Below are positions 43,605 through 51,529 of a stretch of 64,000 nucleotides of DNA, piece after piece. The notes beneath the pieces were generated by a model, which had not been told where the DNA came from, searched no databases, and was given only the letters and a program-made list of their open reading frames with translations. The DNA is from Arthrobacter sp. CDRTa11. Its GTDB lineage: Bacteria; Actinomycetota; Actinomycetes; Actinomycetales; Micrococcaceae. How positions within the stretch are numbered: position 1 is the stretch's first letter; every line of letters begins with the position of its first letter. A program made the translations under genes and the position numbers. Where the stretch lies: assembly GCF_026427775.1 (NCBI RefSeq), contig NZ_CP044532.1, forward strand, positions 4,340,001 to 4,404,000, written 5' to 3'.

Positions 43605-44924
43605 CTACACGGCAGCCTCAACGAGCTTCTTGTTGGCCGAACGGGCGCTGCGCTTACCATTGGTAGCCGGTGCTGCGCCGGCTCGTTCTTCCACGGCCTG
43701 GGCGGCAATGTAGAGACCCTCACGATTGAGGTTTCGTGAGTAGGAGGAGTCCAGGTAAAGAGTCGGGAACGAGTCCACCGAGTTCATCTCGGTGGCCTTG
43801 GCAAGAAGCGCGGGATACAGATGTGGCTTCACCGGACCTGCCCCGCCGCCGAAGACGTACGCGACCTCTGTGGTCGCACCGACGATGGCCAGAACGCGGC
43901 CGAAGCGCTCGGTAACTTCCTTGGCAAAGAACCGCATCTCTTCATCAACGAACTGAGCGACCTTGTCATAGAAGTTACGCTTCAACGGCGACGCTCCGGC
44001 CTGCAAATACTCGGCCAACTGCTTGCGGGAAGTGAAGCCATGCGAGAAGCCCTGGTCCTCCATCGCCTTCAGCGCGTCATTAAGAACCGAACCATAACCT
44101 CGGTTGTGCGTAGTAGAGGCGTCGGCGTTGAACTCTCCGGCGGTGAAGACAGGAAAATTGACTGTTCCTTCACCGACATCGATGCCGATAGTGTGCTCGG
44201 CGGCGAGCACGTCAGCAGAAGTGATGCCCACCAGTGACAGGCCCCTGCGACGGACATCGGCAAGCATAGCGTCCATCAACGGCTCACCCTTGGCAGTGAT
44301 GGCATACTGAGCCGACGCACCCTCGGGGATCACCTGTACATCCACGAATTCAAGCTTCACGGTGACCGGAGTCTCGAAGTTATGAACAGTAACCGTATGC
44401 GTACCGCTCGTGAACTCAGCTGCATAGCTAGTGCGGTGTGAGATGTACTCGTTGATCGGCAGCGCAAGTGCTACCCGGGCCTCCACATACAGGGTTTCGA
44501 TAGCCGGCGGCAATCCACCGTGCTGACGCACGTAGTCACGCAGGGCCTTGGCGGCGAAAGCACCCATGACCAGGACCTTGCTCAGCTCCTGCTGGGCCTT
44601 GCTGCGACGGCCAACCACGTCGAACTCATCAAAGGCACCTTGGGCGCTCAGAGCACGCAGGCCGAAGAGCCTGCGGTGATAATTGCTGACCAGCGGGGAG
44701 ACGAAGCTGACGTCCAGCTCATTGTAGAAGTTGCCTTCCAGCTTCGCGGCGGCTTCATCGTCAGGGGTCGGCAAAGCGTTCGGGCGCGTGATCGTTGACA
44801 CGCCGCTTGGCAAGTCGATCTCGTCCACCTTGGTTGTACCTGATGCACCGGCGCCGCGGATGAGGCCCTTCACATAGCCGTTGCCAACGTCGATGCCACC
44901 GGTGAGATTGATCGAAATGGTCAT
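43605..44924 (-). CDS. parM: Actin-like ATPase of ParM/StbA type
   Basis: The 439-residue protein has the actin-fold signatures: phosphate-1 loop GIDVGNGYVKG (residues 10-20), phosphate-2 loop IGIDVGEGTVNFPVF (about 245-259) and adenosine motif VFGGGAGPVKP (about 354-364). Such proteins (ParM, AlfA, Alp7, archaeal Ta0583) form filaments that push plasmids apart. The gene before it encodes a ribbon-helix-helix protein, the usual centromere-binding partner. A basic tail (GKRSARSANKK) ends the protein. AAGGGATC precedes the ATG. The GC content appears lower than in the catabolic genes on both sides. I see no replication gene nearby, so it may be a chromosomal or integrated-plasmid copy. MreB is excluded by motif forms. 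Confidence 0.82.
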   Translation of the reverse strand: MTISINLTGGIDVGNGYVKGLIRGAGASGTTKVDEIDLPSGVSTITRPNALPTPDDEAAAKLEGNFYNELDVSFVSPLVSNYHRRLFGLRALSAQGAFDEFDVVGRRSKAQQELSKVLVMGAFAAKALRDYVRQHGGLPPAIETLYVEARVALALPINEYISHRTSYAAEFTSGTHTVTVHNFETPVTVKLEFVDVQVIPEGASAQYAITAKGEPLMDAMLADVRRRGLSLVGITSADVLAAEHTIGIDVGEGTVNFPVFTAGEFNADASTTHNRGYGSVLNDALKAMEDQGFSHGFTSRKQLAEYLQAGASPLKRNFYDKVAQFVDEEMRFFAKEVTERFGRVLAIVGATTEVAYVFGGGAGPVKPHLYPALLAKATEMNSVDSFPTLYLDSSYSRNLNREGLYIAAQAVEERAGAAPATNGKRSARSANKKLVEAAV

Positions 44925-45004
44925 GAAGTGATCCCTTCGTGGAAAGTGTTTGATGTGGTTACTGGGTTGCCATACAAGAGAAGTGCTGGGAGTTGTTACG
45001 GGAG

Positions 45005-45571
45005 TTAGCGCAGCATCGAGAAGATGTCGTTAACTTCAACCTGTTCGACAGATGGCTGCTCCGGTTCAGGAGTGGTCAAGGAGGAAGTCTGCATGTCGTC
45101 CTGTTTTGGTGCAGACTTCGGAACCAGTGCCGGGACTGCCAGTGCGATGTCCTGGATCTCGGGTTCGGTGCTTGTCTGCTGGCTGGGATCCGGATCCGCG
45201 GACGGAGCACGTGCCGCCTTCTGCTGAACCAACGCAGCCGGCGCGCCAGCCATTTCTGCATTCCGCTCTGTCCGTGTTGATCCCTCCTCAGGACCAACAA
45301 GACGTTCCCGCGTGGGAAGTTGGGAAACTGGTCGGTTGATGACATCGACATAGCCAAGGCGCTCGATGCTCTCACGGATCAGCATCCGAATAGATAGTGA
45401 TGGGTTATCCTGCAAATCCATCCACGCCAACACAGCCTCATCGGCTGCGGGGACGCTCAAGCGGAATCGCTGCGGCGGCGGTTTCACAGTTGTGACTGCA
45501 GAAGTTTTTGACGTCTTCTTAGCAGCCGCCCTCGCCTTTGGCGCTGCCGCCTTGCTCTGAAGATTGGCCAT
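45005..45571 (-). CDS. Ribbon-helix-helix ParR-like partner of the actin-like protein
   Basis: The 188-residue protein has three parts. A basic Lys/Ala-rich N-terminus (residues 1-34) is followed by a ribbon-helix-helix-like core (FRLSVPAADEAVLAWMDLQ and PSLSIRMLIRESIERLGYVDV, about 36-79) and a long Pro/Gln/acidic low-complexity tail. It ends in a hydrophobic VEVNDIFSMLR. In ParR of plasmid R1 the C-terminal peptide caps the ParM filament; the closing hydrophobic residues may do this here. A strong GGGGGAGGG site precedes the ATG. The gene order, partner before ATPase, reverses that of R1 parMR. The gap to parM is 80 bases. Confidence 0.65.
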   Translation of the reverse strand: MANLQSKAAAPKARAAAKKTSKTSAVTTVKPPPQRFRLSVPAADEAVLAWMDLQDNPSLSIRMLIRESIERLGYVDVINRPVSQLPTRERLVGPEEGSTRTERNAEMAGAPAALVQQKAARAPSADPDPSQQTSTEPEIQDIALAVPALVPKSAPKQDDMQTSSLTTPEPEQPSVEQVEVNDIFSMLR

Positions 45572-45800
45572 AGACCCTCCCCCTCTCTTTCTCCGATTAA
45601 CAAAAGTTCACGATAAGACTCAGGCTCTCGCCTAGCTCTCCGCCCACGCATGACCCGTCTCGCGGTCAATTCTGGTCAGGAACAACCCAACCTTAGCCCG
45701 CAATTTATGGTGCAACTTACCGCTGCTACAACTGATCCTTATGCCTCGCGCAGTGGTTTCTTTTTTGTTGGGATCTGCGCCTGGAACTAATGTTGTCCGC
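45572..45800. promoter_or_regulatory. Control region between parR-like gene and HTH gene, with leaderless promoter
   Basis: The 229-bp divergent region is AT-richer than its surroundings. A promoter for the HTH gene reads TTGTTG (45765-45770), 17 bases, TAATGT (45788-45793), which puts the transcript start at or next to ATG 45801. A centromere would be expected here; I see only isolated direct repeats (GGTCA twice near 45664-45679, CAACT twice near 45713-45734), no clear iteron array. Confidence 0.4.
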
Positions 45801-46103
45801 ATGAGTGCAGAACGAAAAGCCAGCCGCCACGCCCAAGAATTTCGGTGGCACCAGATCAACCTCCAGTTACCGGAGACCGAAGCTGCTATTCGTGACCTCA
45901 GGGCCCTCAAGGAGGCGGTTGACCAACTCCTCATCGAAGCTGTCATCCGAGCCCACGACGAAGGAATGAGCCCGGCAAGCCTTGCTGATTCGCTCGGATT
46001 TACTAAGCACATCGCGGCGGAGCGACCCTCCCCTGAAATCCTGAACCTTCCAGCAGCACGGCCTTCTGGCCGCCGCGGCATTCATTTTGAGCCAATGGGC
46101 TAA
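45801..46103 (+). CDS. Small helix-turn-helix protein
   Basis: ATG 45801 gives 100 residues starting MSAERKASRHAQEF; an in-frame ATG at 45741 would add 20 residues from a T-rich stretch that looks like promoter DNA. The core, QLLIEAVIRAHDEGMSPASLADSLGFTKHIAAER, matches a sigma-region-4/antitoxin-like HTH. It diverges from the parR-parM pair and may regulate it or share its DNA site. The C-terminus is Pro/Arg-rich. The leaderless start and small size make the assignment moderate. Confidence 0.55.
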   Translation: MSAERKASRHAQEFRWHQINLQLPETEAAIRDLRALKEAVDQLLIEAVIRAHDEGMSPASLADSLGFTKHIAAERPSPEILNLPAARPSGRRGIHFEPMG

Positions 46104-46381
46104 TTAAGGAAGCGGCCCCGCCGGGGTCATGAACTGCTCCTCCGCTGCTTTCGCGAGACGGCCCGCCTCCGCAGCCGCAGCATCTCGACGTGCCAGGCCT
46201 GCCGCTTGTGGAAGCAGATGCTCACAGCCACCAGAGGCCGCCACATCAGGTAATCCATAATCCTTGCGATCCAAAGCCATTGCATGGCATACTCTGTGAT
46301 GTAGAACTGTTGAACAGCAGAGCAGATCAACATTTTCAGTACCTTTATCAATTTCCCCCTTTAGCGGCAGGAGCCTAGGAC
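46104..46381 (+). promoter_or_regulatory. Control region of the kinase/PLP-enzyme operon with the shared operator
   Basis: GAACTGTTGAACAG (46304-46317) matches the repeat at 31784 and 43451, with TTGAAC (46311-46316) in the -35 position 65 bases before the kinase ATG. A GGCCCCGCCGGGGTC hairpin at 46114-46128 may end the HTH gene. A 74-codon frame on the other strand has no ribosome site and is not called. Confidence 0.55.
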
Positions 46382-47458
46382 ATGGCTGTCAGTACCGACT
46401 CCGAGTTTTTCGACGCCGTCGCGTCCGAGAGTGGGCTCTTGGCCGAGCAGTCCCAGCTCGCCGATTCGACTGTATTGGAGCTCCTCGAACAGTCCTATGG
46501 CCTGAAGGGGACCCTGGTCCGGATTCCGACGGAGAAGGACGATACTTTCCGCCTCTGGGACGGTGAAGAAACTTTTCTGGTGAAGGTGTCGCCGCCGGAT
46601 GAGGACCCGGTGATCGTCCACTTTCAAACAGCCTGCATGGAGCATCTGGAGACCACTGCCCCGGAACTTCCGGTCCAGCGCCTGGTCAGGAGCCTTGGCG
46701 GAGATCCGCAAGTCCTCATTCCGGCACCAGAGGGACCCTTTGACCGGGTGCTTCGGGTGATGCGCTTCATGCCCGGAAATCTGCTGGCCAGTCACGACGC
46801 TTCCGCCGGTCAGCTTCAGTTGGTGGGCTCAAGCCTGGCCCGCGTCGGCCTTGCTTTGCAGGACTTCGATCATGCCCGTGCGGACCGGCTGCTCCTGTGG
46901 GACCTGAAACACTTTCACCGGATGCGGCCGCTGCTTGACTACGTTGATGAGCCGCACAAACGCTCCCTGGCCGAAGACATTTTTGACCGGTTCGACGAGA
47001 ACGTGGTTCCGCTTCTGGGTTCCCTGACCTCCCAGATTGTGCACGGGGATTTCAGCCCGTTCAATGTCCTGATCGACCCGGACAGGCCGGAATACGTCAC
47101 CGGGATCATCGACTTCGGCGACGTCGTGCGCACCCCGGTGATCTTCGACATCAGCGTCACCATGGCCAACCTGCTCGGAACAGACCCGGCCAGCCCCTGG
47201 AAACACGCACTGCACGTCATGGACGGCTACCTGAGCATCCGCCCGCTGCCCGAGGCGGAGCTGGAAGCTCTGATCATCTCAGCCCAGGCCCGCCTGCTCC
47301 TGCGCGCACTGATCACGCAGTGGCGTGCGAGTCAATTGCCGCAAAGACGCGATTACCTCCTCTCCCACTCCAAACCGGACTGGGACCGCCTCGCCGCCAC
47401 CGCAGCCACGCCGGCACCACAGACCGCACATCCCACCCTCAACCACGTCGGACCCTGA
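46382..47458 (+). CDS. APH-fold kinase, hydroxylysine/ethanolamine kinase-like
   Basis: The 358-residue protein has the aminoglycoside phosphotransferase fold: catalytic loop HGDFSPFNVLIDP (about residues 220-232) and metal-binding DFGD in GIIDFGDVVRTPVIFDI (about 242-258). The spacing and GIxDFGD form resemble eukaryotic hydroxylysine kinase and its bacterial relatives. The next gene encodes a class III PLP enzyme of the phospho-lyase type, and such kinases are often paired with it: the kinase would phosphorylate the hydroxyl and the lyase eliminate phosphate and ammonia. AGGAG lies upstream of the ATG. Confidence 0.8.
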   Translation: MAVSTDSEFFDAVASESGLLAEQSQLADSTVLELLEQSYGLKGTLVRIPTEKDDTFRLWDGEETFLVKVSPPDEDPVIVHFQTACMEHLETTAPELPVQRLVRSLGGDPQVLIPAPEGPFDRVLRVMRFMPGNLLASHDASAGQLQLVGSSLARVGLALQDFDHARADRLLLWDLKHFHRMRPLLDYVDEPHKRSLAEDIFDRFDENVVPLLGSLTSQIVHGDFSPFNVLIDPDRPEYVTGIIDFGDVVRTPVIFDISVTMANLLGTDPASPWKHALHVMDGYLSIRPLPEAELEALIISAQARLLLRALITQWRASQLPQRRDYLLSHSKPDWDRLAATAATPAPQTAHPTLNHVGP

Positions 47459-47506
47459 ACCAGATCAAACGCTGAACCAGACTCACTAGCCTTCAAGGAG
47501 AAAATC

Positions 47507-48868
47507 ATGGGCAACACTCCCCAAACCATCCGCAAGCCTTCCCGGGCCATGATCAATGGCTTTGATCCCAACCGCCTCGGTGAGCTCCCGGATCAGATGC
47601 AGAAAAGCATCCGACGGCGGGACCAGAGCCTGGGACCGAGTTACCGGCTCTTCTATGACACCCCGATCGAAATCGTCCGCGGCAAGGGCGTGACGCTCTT
47701 TGACCCGGAGGGAAACGAGTACCTGGACGTGTACAACAACGTCCCATCGGTGGGCCACGCCCACCCAAAGGTCATCGCAGCCGTCCACGAGCAGATGCAG
47801 ACCCTGAATACCAACACCCGGTACGTCCAGGAATCCATCCTCGATTACTCCGAGCAGCTCCTCTCCACCTTCCCGGCCGAGCTAGGCAACGTCATGTTCA
47901 CCTGCACCGGATCCGAAGCCAATGACCTCGCCATGCGCGTGGCCAAATACGTCACCGGAAACCAAGGCATCATCGTCACTTCCGGCGCGTACCACGGCCT
48001 GACAGCGGAAGTATCATCCTTCTCGCCGTCCCTGGGTATCGGTGTGCCGCTGGGCGCGAACGTGCGGGTCATCGACGCCCCCGACGCCCTGCGGTTCTCA
48101 TCGGATAAAGGGTCGCTGGAGGATCACCTGCGGAACCAGGTGCGTGCCGCCATCGCCGATCTTCACCGGCACGGCATCGGACTGGCGGCCTTCATCGCCG
48201 ACAGCATCTTCTCCTCCGACGGTGTCTTCGCCGGCCCGGCAGGCTTCCTGCGCCCCATCATCGAAGAAGTACACGCCGCCGGCGGCCTGTACATCGCCGA
48301 TGAAGTCCAGCCCGGCTTTGGCCGTACCGGAGCTGAATGGTGGGGTTTCCAACGCCACGGCATCGTCCCGGACATCGTGACCATCGGCAAGCCCATGGGC
48401 AACGGGATCCCCGTTGCGGCGGCCATCTTCAAACCCGAACTGCTCGTGGAATTCGGCAAGAACATCCGCTACTTCAACACCTTCGGCGGAAACTCCGTAG
48501 CCATCGCCGCCGCCCAGGCCGTCCTGGACGTGATCCGCGAGGAATCACTGATCGAAAACGCCCTCAAGGTGGGCGAGAAGATCATCACCGGGCTCAAAGA
48601 CCTCTCCCAGGGCCTGGACCAGGTGGCAGAAGTCCGCGGAAGCGGCTTCTTCATCGGTGTCGACCTCGTCACCGATCGGGCCTCACTCACACCCGACGGG
48701 CAGGCGGCCGCGGCCATCGTGAACTCCCTTCGGGAAGACCGGATCCTCATCTCCGCCTGCGGCGCCCAAGGAAACGTCCTCAAGCTCCGCCCCCCAATGC
48801 CCTTCTCCAGCAGCGACGCCGACCGCCTGCTCGAAGGAATGGGCCGCGCCTTCAATTCACTGCGCTAA
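47507..48868 (+). CDS. Class III PLP enzyme, ethanolamine-phosphate/phosphohydroxylysine phospho-lyase-like
   Basis: The 453-residue protein shows the AGXT2L1-type signature YLDVYNNVPSVGHAHPKV, the cofactor-binding FTCTGSEANDLAMRVAK, acidic ADEVQPGFGRTG and the PLP Lys in IGKPMGNG (about residue 294). These forms are shared with ethanolamine-phosphate phospho-lyase and hydroxylysine-phosphate lyase rather than ornithine or GABA aminotransferases. Together with the kinase it could convert an amino alcohol or hydroxylysine to an aldehyde, phosphate and ammonia. AAGGAG is six bases before the ATG. A strong terminator follows. Confidence 0.82.
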   Translation: MGNTPQTIRKPSRAMINGFDPNRLGELPDQMQKSIRRRDQSLGPSYRLFYDTPIEIVRGKGVTLFDPEGNEYLDVYNNVPSVGHAHPKVIAAVHEQMQTLNTNTRYVQESILDYSEQLLSTFPAELGNVMFTCTGSEANDLAMRVAKYVTGNQGIIVTSGAYHGLTAEVSSFSPSLGIGVPLGANVRVIDAPDALRFSSDKGSLEDHLRNQVRAAIADLHRHGIGLAAFIADSIFSSDGVFAGPAGFLRPIIEEVHAAGGLYIADEVQPGFGRTGAEWWGFQRHGIVPDIVTIGKPMGNGIPVAAAIFKPELLVEFGKNIRYFNTFGGNSVAIAAAQAVLDVIREESLIENALKVGEKIITGLKDLSQGLDQVAEVRGSGFFIGVDLVTDRASLTPDGQAAAAIVNSLREDRILISACGAQGNVLKLRPPMPFSSSDADRLLEGMGRAFNSLR

Positions 48869-48907
48869 GGACCGGTTCGAGAGCACGGGCGTATTCTGAC
48901 GACGATG

Positions 48908-48946
48908 ACAGCAGGGGTGCCTTCCGATGGAAGGCACCCCTGCTGT
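48908..48946 (+). terminator. Strong intrinsic terminator after the PLP enzyme gene
   Basis: An 18-bp perfect stem (48908-48925 with 48929-48946) has a three-base loop, GAT. It lies 40 bases beyond the stop and also faces the converging hydrolase gene, so it may act in both directions. Confidence 0.88.
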
Positions 48947-49014
48947 CAACACACGCTGGTTCAGAAAAAGGAGAATCCTAAACGACATCATTTACACCAC
49001 GGGCAGCAAGCGCG

Positions 49015-49845
49015 TCAAGCGCCGTTCGCTTCTAAATTACGACGCCGGGTGGTCACCTTTTTGAGGGCGGCCACCCATTCTTCGAACGCATCCAGATGGG
49101 CGTCATGGGAGCCTTCGGGGAGGTCCACGCGGGTCACATCACGGCCACGCCGCACGAATTCGTCCTTCTCGGCCTCCGTGAACATGCCTTTGCCGCCGTA
49201 AACCACCAGCGTGGGCGCTGACACCTGCTCCCATTCCTTCCACCGGGCCACCGTCACCGCGCTGATCGCCTGGACCATTACATCGGCGTCGAACCGGGGC
49301 CGGAAACCGTCCGGGTGTTCCTCAAGGTCAGCCACCCAGGCCTTGGCCAGGGGTGTGTCGCCGAGGAATTCCTGGGCAGCCCTTCGGCTGGGGAAAGGCA
49401 CCGGCCAGGACCGGAAATACTCACCCATCGACTCGTGGTCTTGCGGCCTGCCTCCCCCGGCGCCGGCTTCCAGCAGCACCAGCTGGGATACCAGGTCCGG
49501 CCGCGCTGCAGCGGTCAGCATCGCGGTGTGCCCGCCCATGGACTGCCCCACCAGTGTGACCGGACCCGCCGCTGCTTCCTCAACAACGCGGACGACGTCG
49601 GCAACGTACGCCTCGCGGGAGACGTCGCCCGGGATCCGGGTGCTTCCGCCGTGGCCGCGCTGATCCATCAAGATGATGCGGAATTCCGGCAGGGCCGCCG
49701 CCGTCGGAAAGAATTCAGCGGCACTGCCGGCCAGGCCGTGAAGTATGACCATAACGGGCCCGGTTCCGCCCGTGTCATAGCAACGGATCAATACCCCCGG
49801 CGCGGTGGTAAGCATCAGGTCAGACAGCGGCGGGGACACAGACAT
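49015..49845 (-). CDS. Alpha/beta hydrolase
   Basis: The 276-residue protein has the hydrolase fold: oxyanion HGLAGSAAEF, DQRGHGGSTR, nucleophile Ser in VGQSMGGHTA, and a closing His in LPEGSHDAHLD. The pattern matches the MhpC/BphD-like and esterase branch, with no clear substrate. It is a single gene, facing the terminator of the PLP enzyme gene and diverging from the ammonium transporter across about 350 bp. Confidence 0.85.
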   Translation of the reverse strand: MSVSPPLSDLMLTTAPGVLIRCYDTGGTGPVMVILHGLAGSAAEFFPTAAALPEFRIILMDQRGHGGSTRIPGDVSREAYVADVVRVVEEAAAGPVTLVGQSMGGHTAMLTAAARPDLVSQLVLLEAGAGGGRPQDHESMGEYFRSWPVPFPSRRAAQEFLGDTPLAKAWVADLEEHPDGFRPRFDADVMVQAISAVTVARWKEWEQVSAPTLVVYGGKGMFTEAEKDEFVRRGRDVTRVDLPEGSHDAHLDAFEEWVAALKKVTTRRRNLEANGA

Positions 49846-50195
49846 GCCCTCACGCTACGTCACCGCTGCCGCCTGCCCGGTGAGCCCGCGTTCATCTCCG
49901 GGAAATATGGGACGCATCGAGTGCCGACGGCGCCGTCTCACCTTCCCGGCGCCTGATCCCTCGCACCGGACGGGAAATGCCAGGGCTTGGCACCTTTGTG
50001 GCGCGCAGCAGAAGAGCACCCGTTTACCTGCCCGAAACACTCCGGTCATGCGATCTTCACAAAATGCCCCGGTGTGTAACGTGCCCGCAATCTGGCGTGG
50101 CAGCAATGGAAACACAGGGCCGCAAATATTGACCCGGGGAAGCAGGGGACGGAAGGAACAGTCCCGCATTCATGCATAACGCGAAGGGACCGCTG
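49846..50195 (+). promoter_or_regulatory. Ammonium transporter control region with GlnR-like boxes
   Basis: The region has no gene. GTAAC (50076-50080), GCAAT (50087-50091), a poor third box and GAAAC (50109-50113) are each six bases apart, the pattern of actinobacterial GlnR a- and b-sites. Two of four boxes fit well. Nitrogen control by GlnR, or by AmtR at a site I cannot see, would be expected for this gene. Confidence 0.4.
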
Positions 50196-51503
50196 GTGGA
50201 GATCACTGCTCAACACGTCTGGCTGATGATTTCGGCCGGGATGGTACTGCTCATGACGCCGGGGCTCGGCCTTTTTTACGGCGGCATGACCCGCGCCAAG
50301 GCAGCATTGAACATGATCCTGATGAGCTTCATCTCCGCCGGCATCGTGGGCGTCGTGTGGGTGTTGTGGGGCTACTCCATGACCACGGGCGAAGGGGTCC
50401 TTGGCATCTTCGGAAACCCCTTCACCAGCTTTGGCCTGGAAAGCCTGATGGGTTCACCTGACCTGATCAAGGCCGGCTACAGCGCCACGTTCGCCATGGT
50501 CACGGTGGCCCTCATCAGCGGAGCCATCGCGGACCGCGCCAGGTTCAGCGCCTGGGCCCTGTTTGTCCCGCTCTGGATCACCCTGGTCTACTGCCCCTTG
50601 GCGTACATGATCTGGGGCGGCGGCCTCATGAGCGCTGGCGGCGCCATCACCGCAGTGTTCGGGCAGGTCATCGACTTCGCCGGCGGCGCGGTGGTGGAGA
50701 TCAGCTCCGGTACGGCGGCCTTGGTCCTGGCGGTGATCGTGGGCCAGCGCCAGGGTTTCGCGAAGGACCCCAACCACCGCCCGCACAATGTCCCGTTCAT
50801 CATGCTCGGCGCAGCCATCCTCTGGTTCGGCTGGTTCGGTTTCAACGGCGGTGCCGCCACCACCGCTGAGCAGGCCGGTCTCATCTGGGTCAACACCCTG
50901 GTTGCCCCAGCCGCTGCCATGCTCAGCTGGCTGATTACCGAAAAGATCCGCCATGGACACCCCACATCCCTCGGCGCCGCTTCCGGCGTGGTGGCCGGCC
51001 TCGTGGTGATCACACCTTCCTGTGCCAACATCAGCCCAGTGGCCGCTGTCGGCCTGGGGCTGGTGGCCGGGGCTGCCTGCGCCATTTTTGTGGACCTGAA
51101 GTACCGCTTCGGCCTGGACGATTCGCTGGACGTGGTGGGTGTCCACCTTGGGGCCGGCGTGATCGGAATGCTGGCGCTCGGGTTCATCGCGCTTCCTGTG
51201 GACGGCCAGGGCGGCGGCCTCTTCTACGGCGGCGGCCTGCAGCAACTGGTGGCGCAGTCCGTGGCAGTGCTGGTTACCGTTCTGTTGTCCGGCGCAGTCA
51301 CCGCCGTGATAGGCCGGGCCATCAACAAGACTGTCGGTTTCCGGGTCAGCGCTGAAGCCGAAACAGTAGGAGTTGACCTCGCCGAGCACGCAGAGACGGC
51401 CTACGCCTTCGGGGAACACGGCACCGGATTCAGCCCCGCCAACATCCCCACGACGCCGGCGGACACCGTCGCCGCTCCGGCCCGGCAAAACACCTTCGCC
51501 TAG
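50196..51503 (+). CDS. amt: Ammonium transporter
   Basis: The protein has the Amt fold: TPGLGLFYGGMTRAKAALN at the start, about 11 hydrophobic helices, the pore-region motifs WFGWFGFNGGAA and DDSLDVVGVHLGAG with the conserved His, and a C-terminal cytoplasmic tail. I prefer GTG 50196, with GAAGGGA six bases before it, giving 435 residues beginning VEITAQHVWLM; ATG 50172 would add eight residues with a poorly placed site. It imports ammonium. No glnK or glnD gene follows, which is usual when amt is alone. Confidence 0.92.
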   Translation: MEITAQHVWLMISAGMVLLMTPGLGLFYGGMTRAKAALNMILMSFISAGIVGVVWVLWGYSMTTGEGVLGIFGNPFTSFGLESLMGSPDLIKAGYSATFAMVTVALISGAIADRARFSAWALFVPLWITLVYCPLAYMIWGGGLMSAGGAITAVFGQVIDFAGGAVVEISSGTAALVLAVIVGQRQGFAKDPNHRPHNVPFIMLGAAILWFGWFGFNGGAATTAEQAGLIWVNTLVAPAAAMLSWLITEKIRHGHPTSLGAASGVVAGLVVITPSCANISPVAAVGLGLVAGAACAIFVDLKYRFGLDDSLDVVGVHLGAGVIGMLALGFIALPVDGQGGGLFYGGGLQQLVAQSVAVLVTVLLSGAVTAVIGRAINKTVGFRVSAEAETVGVDLAEHAETAYAFGEHGTGFSPANIPTTPADTVAAPARQNTFA

Positions 51504-51529
51504 TCTCAGTCCAGGAGAGAGACAGGAGC

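Noticed and set aside
45572..45740. Possible plasmid centromere (parC) iterons next to the ParR-like gene
   Set aside because: Only isolated 5-bp repeats (GGTCA, CAACT) are visible, too short and too few to call a centromere.
46127..46351. 74-codon minus-strand frame with a hydrophobic segment before the kinase operon
   Set aside because: No ribosome site, and it covers the shared operator; more likely control DNA, though a small peptide cannot be excluded.
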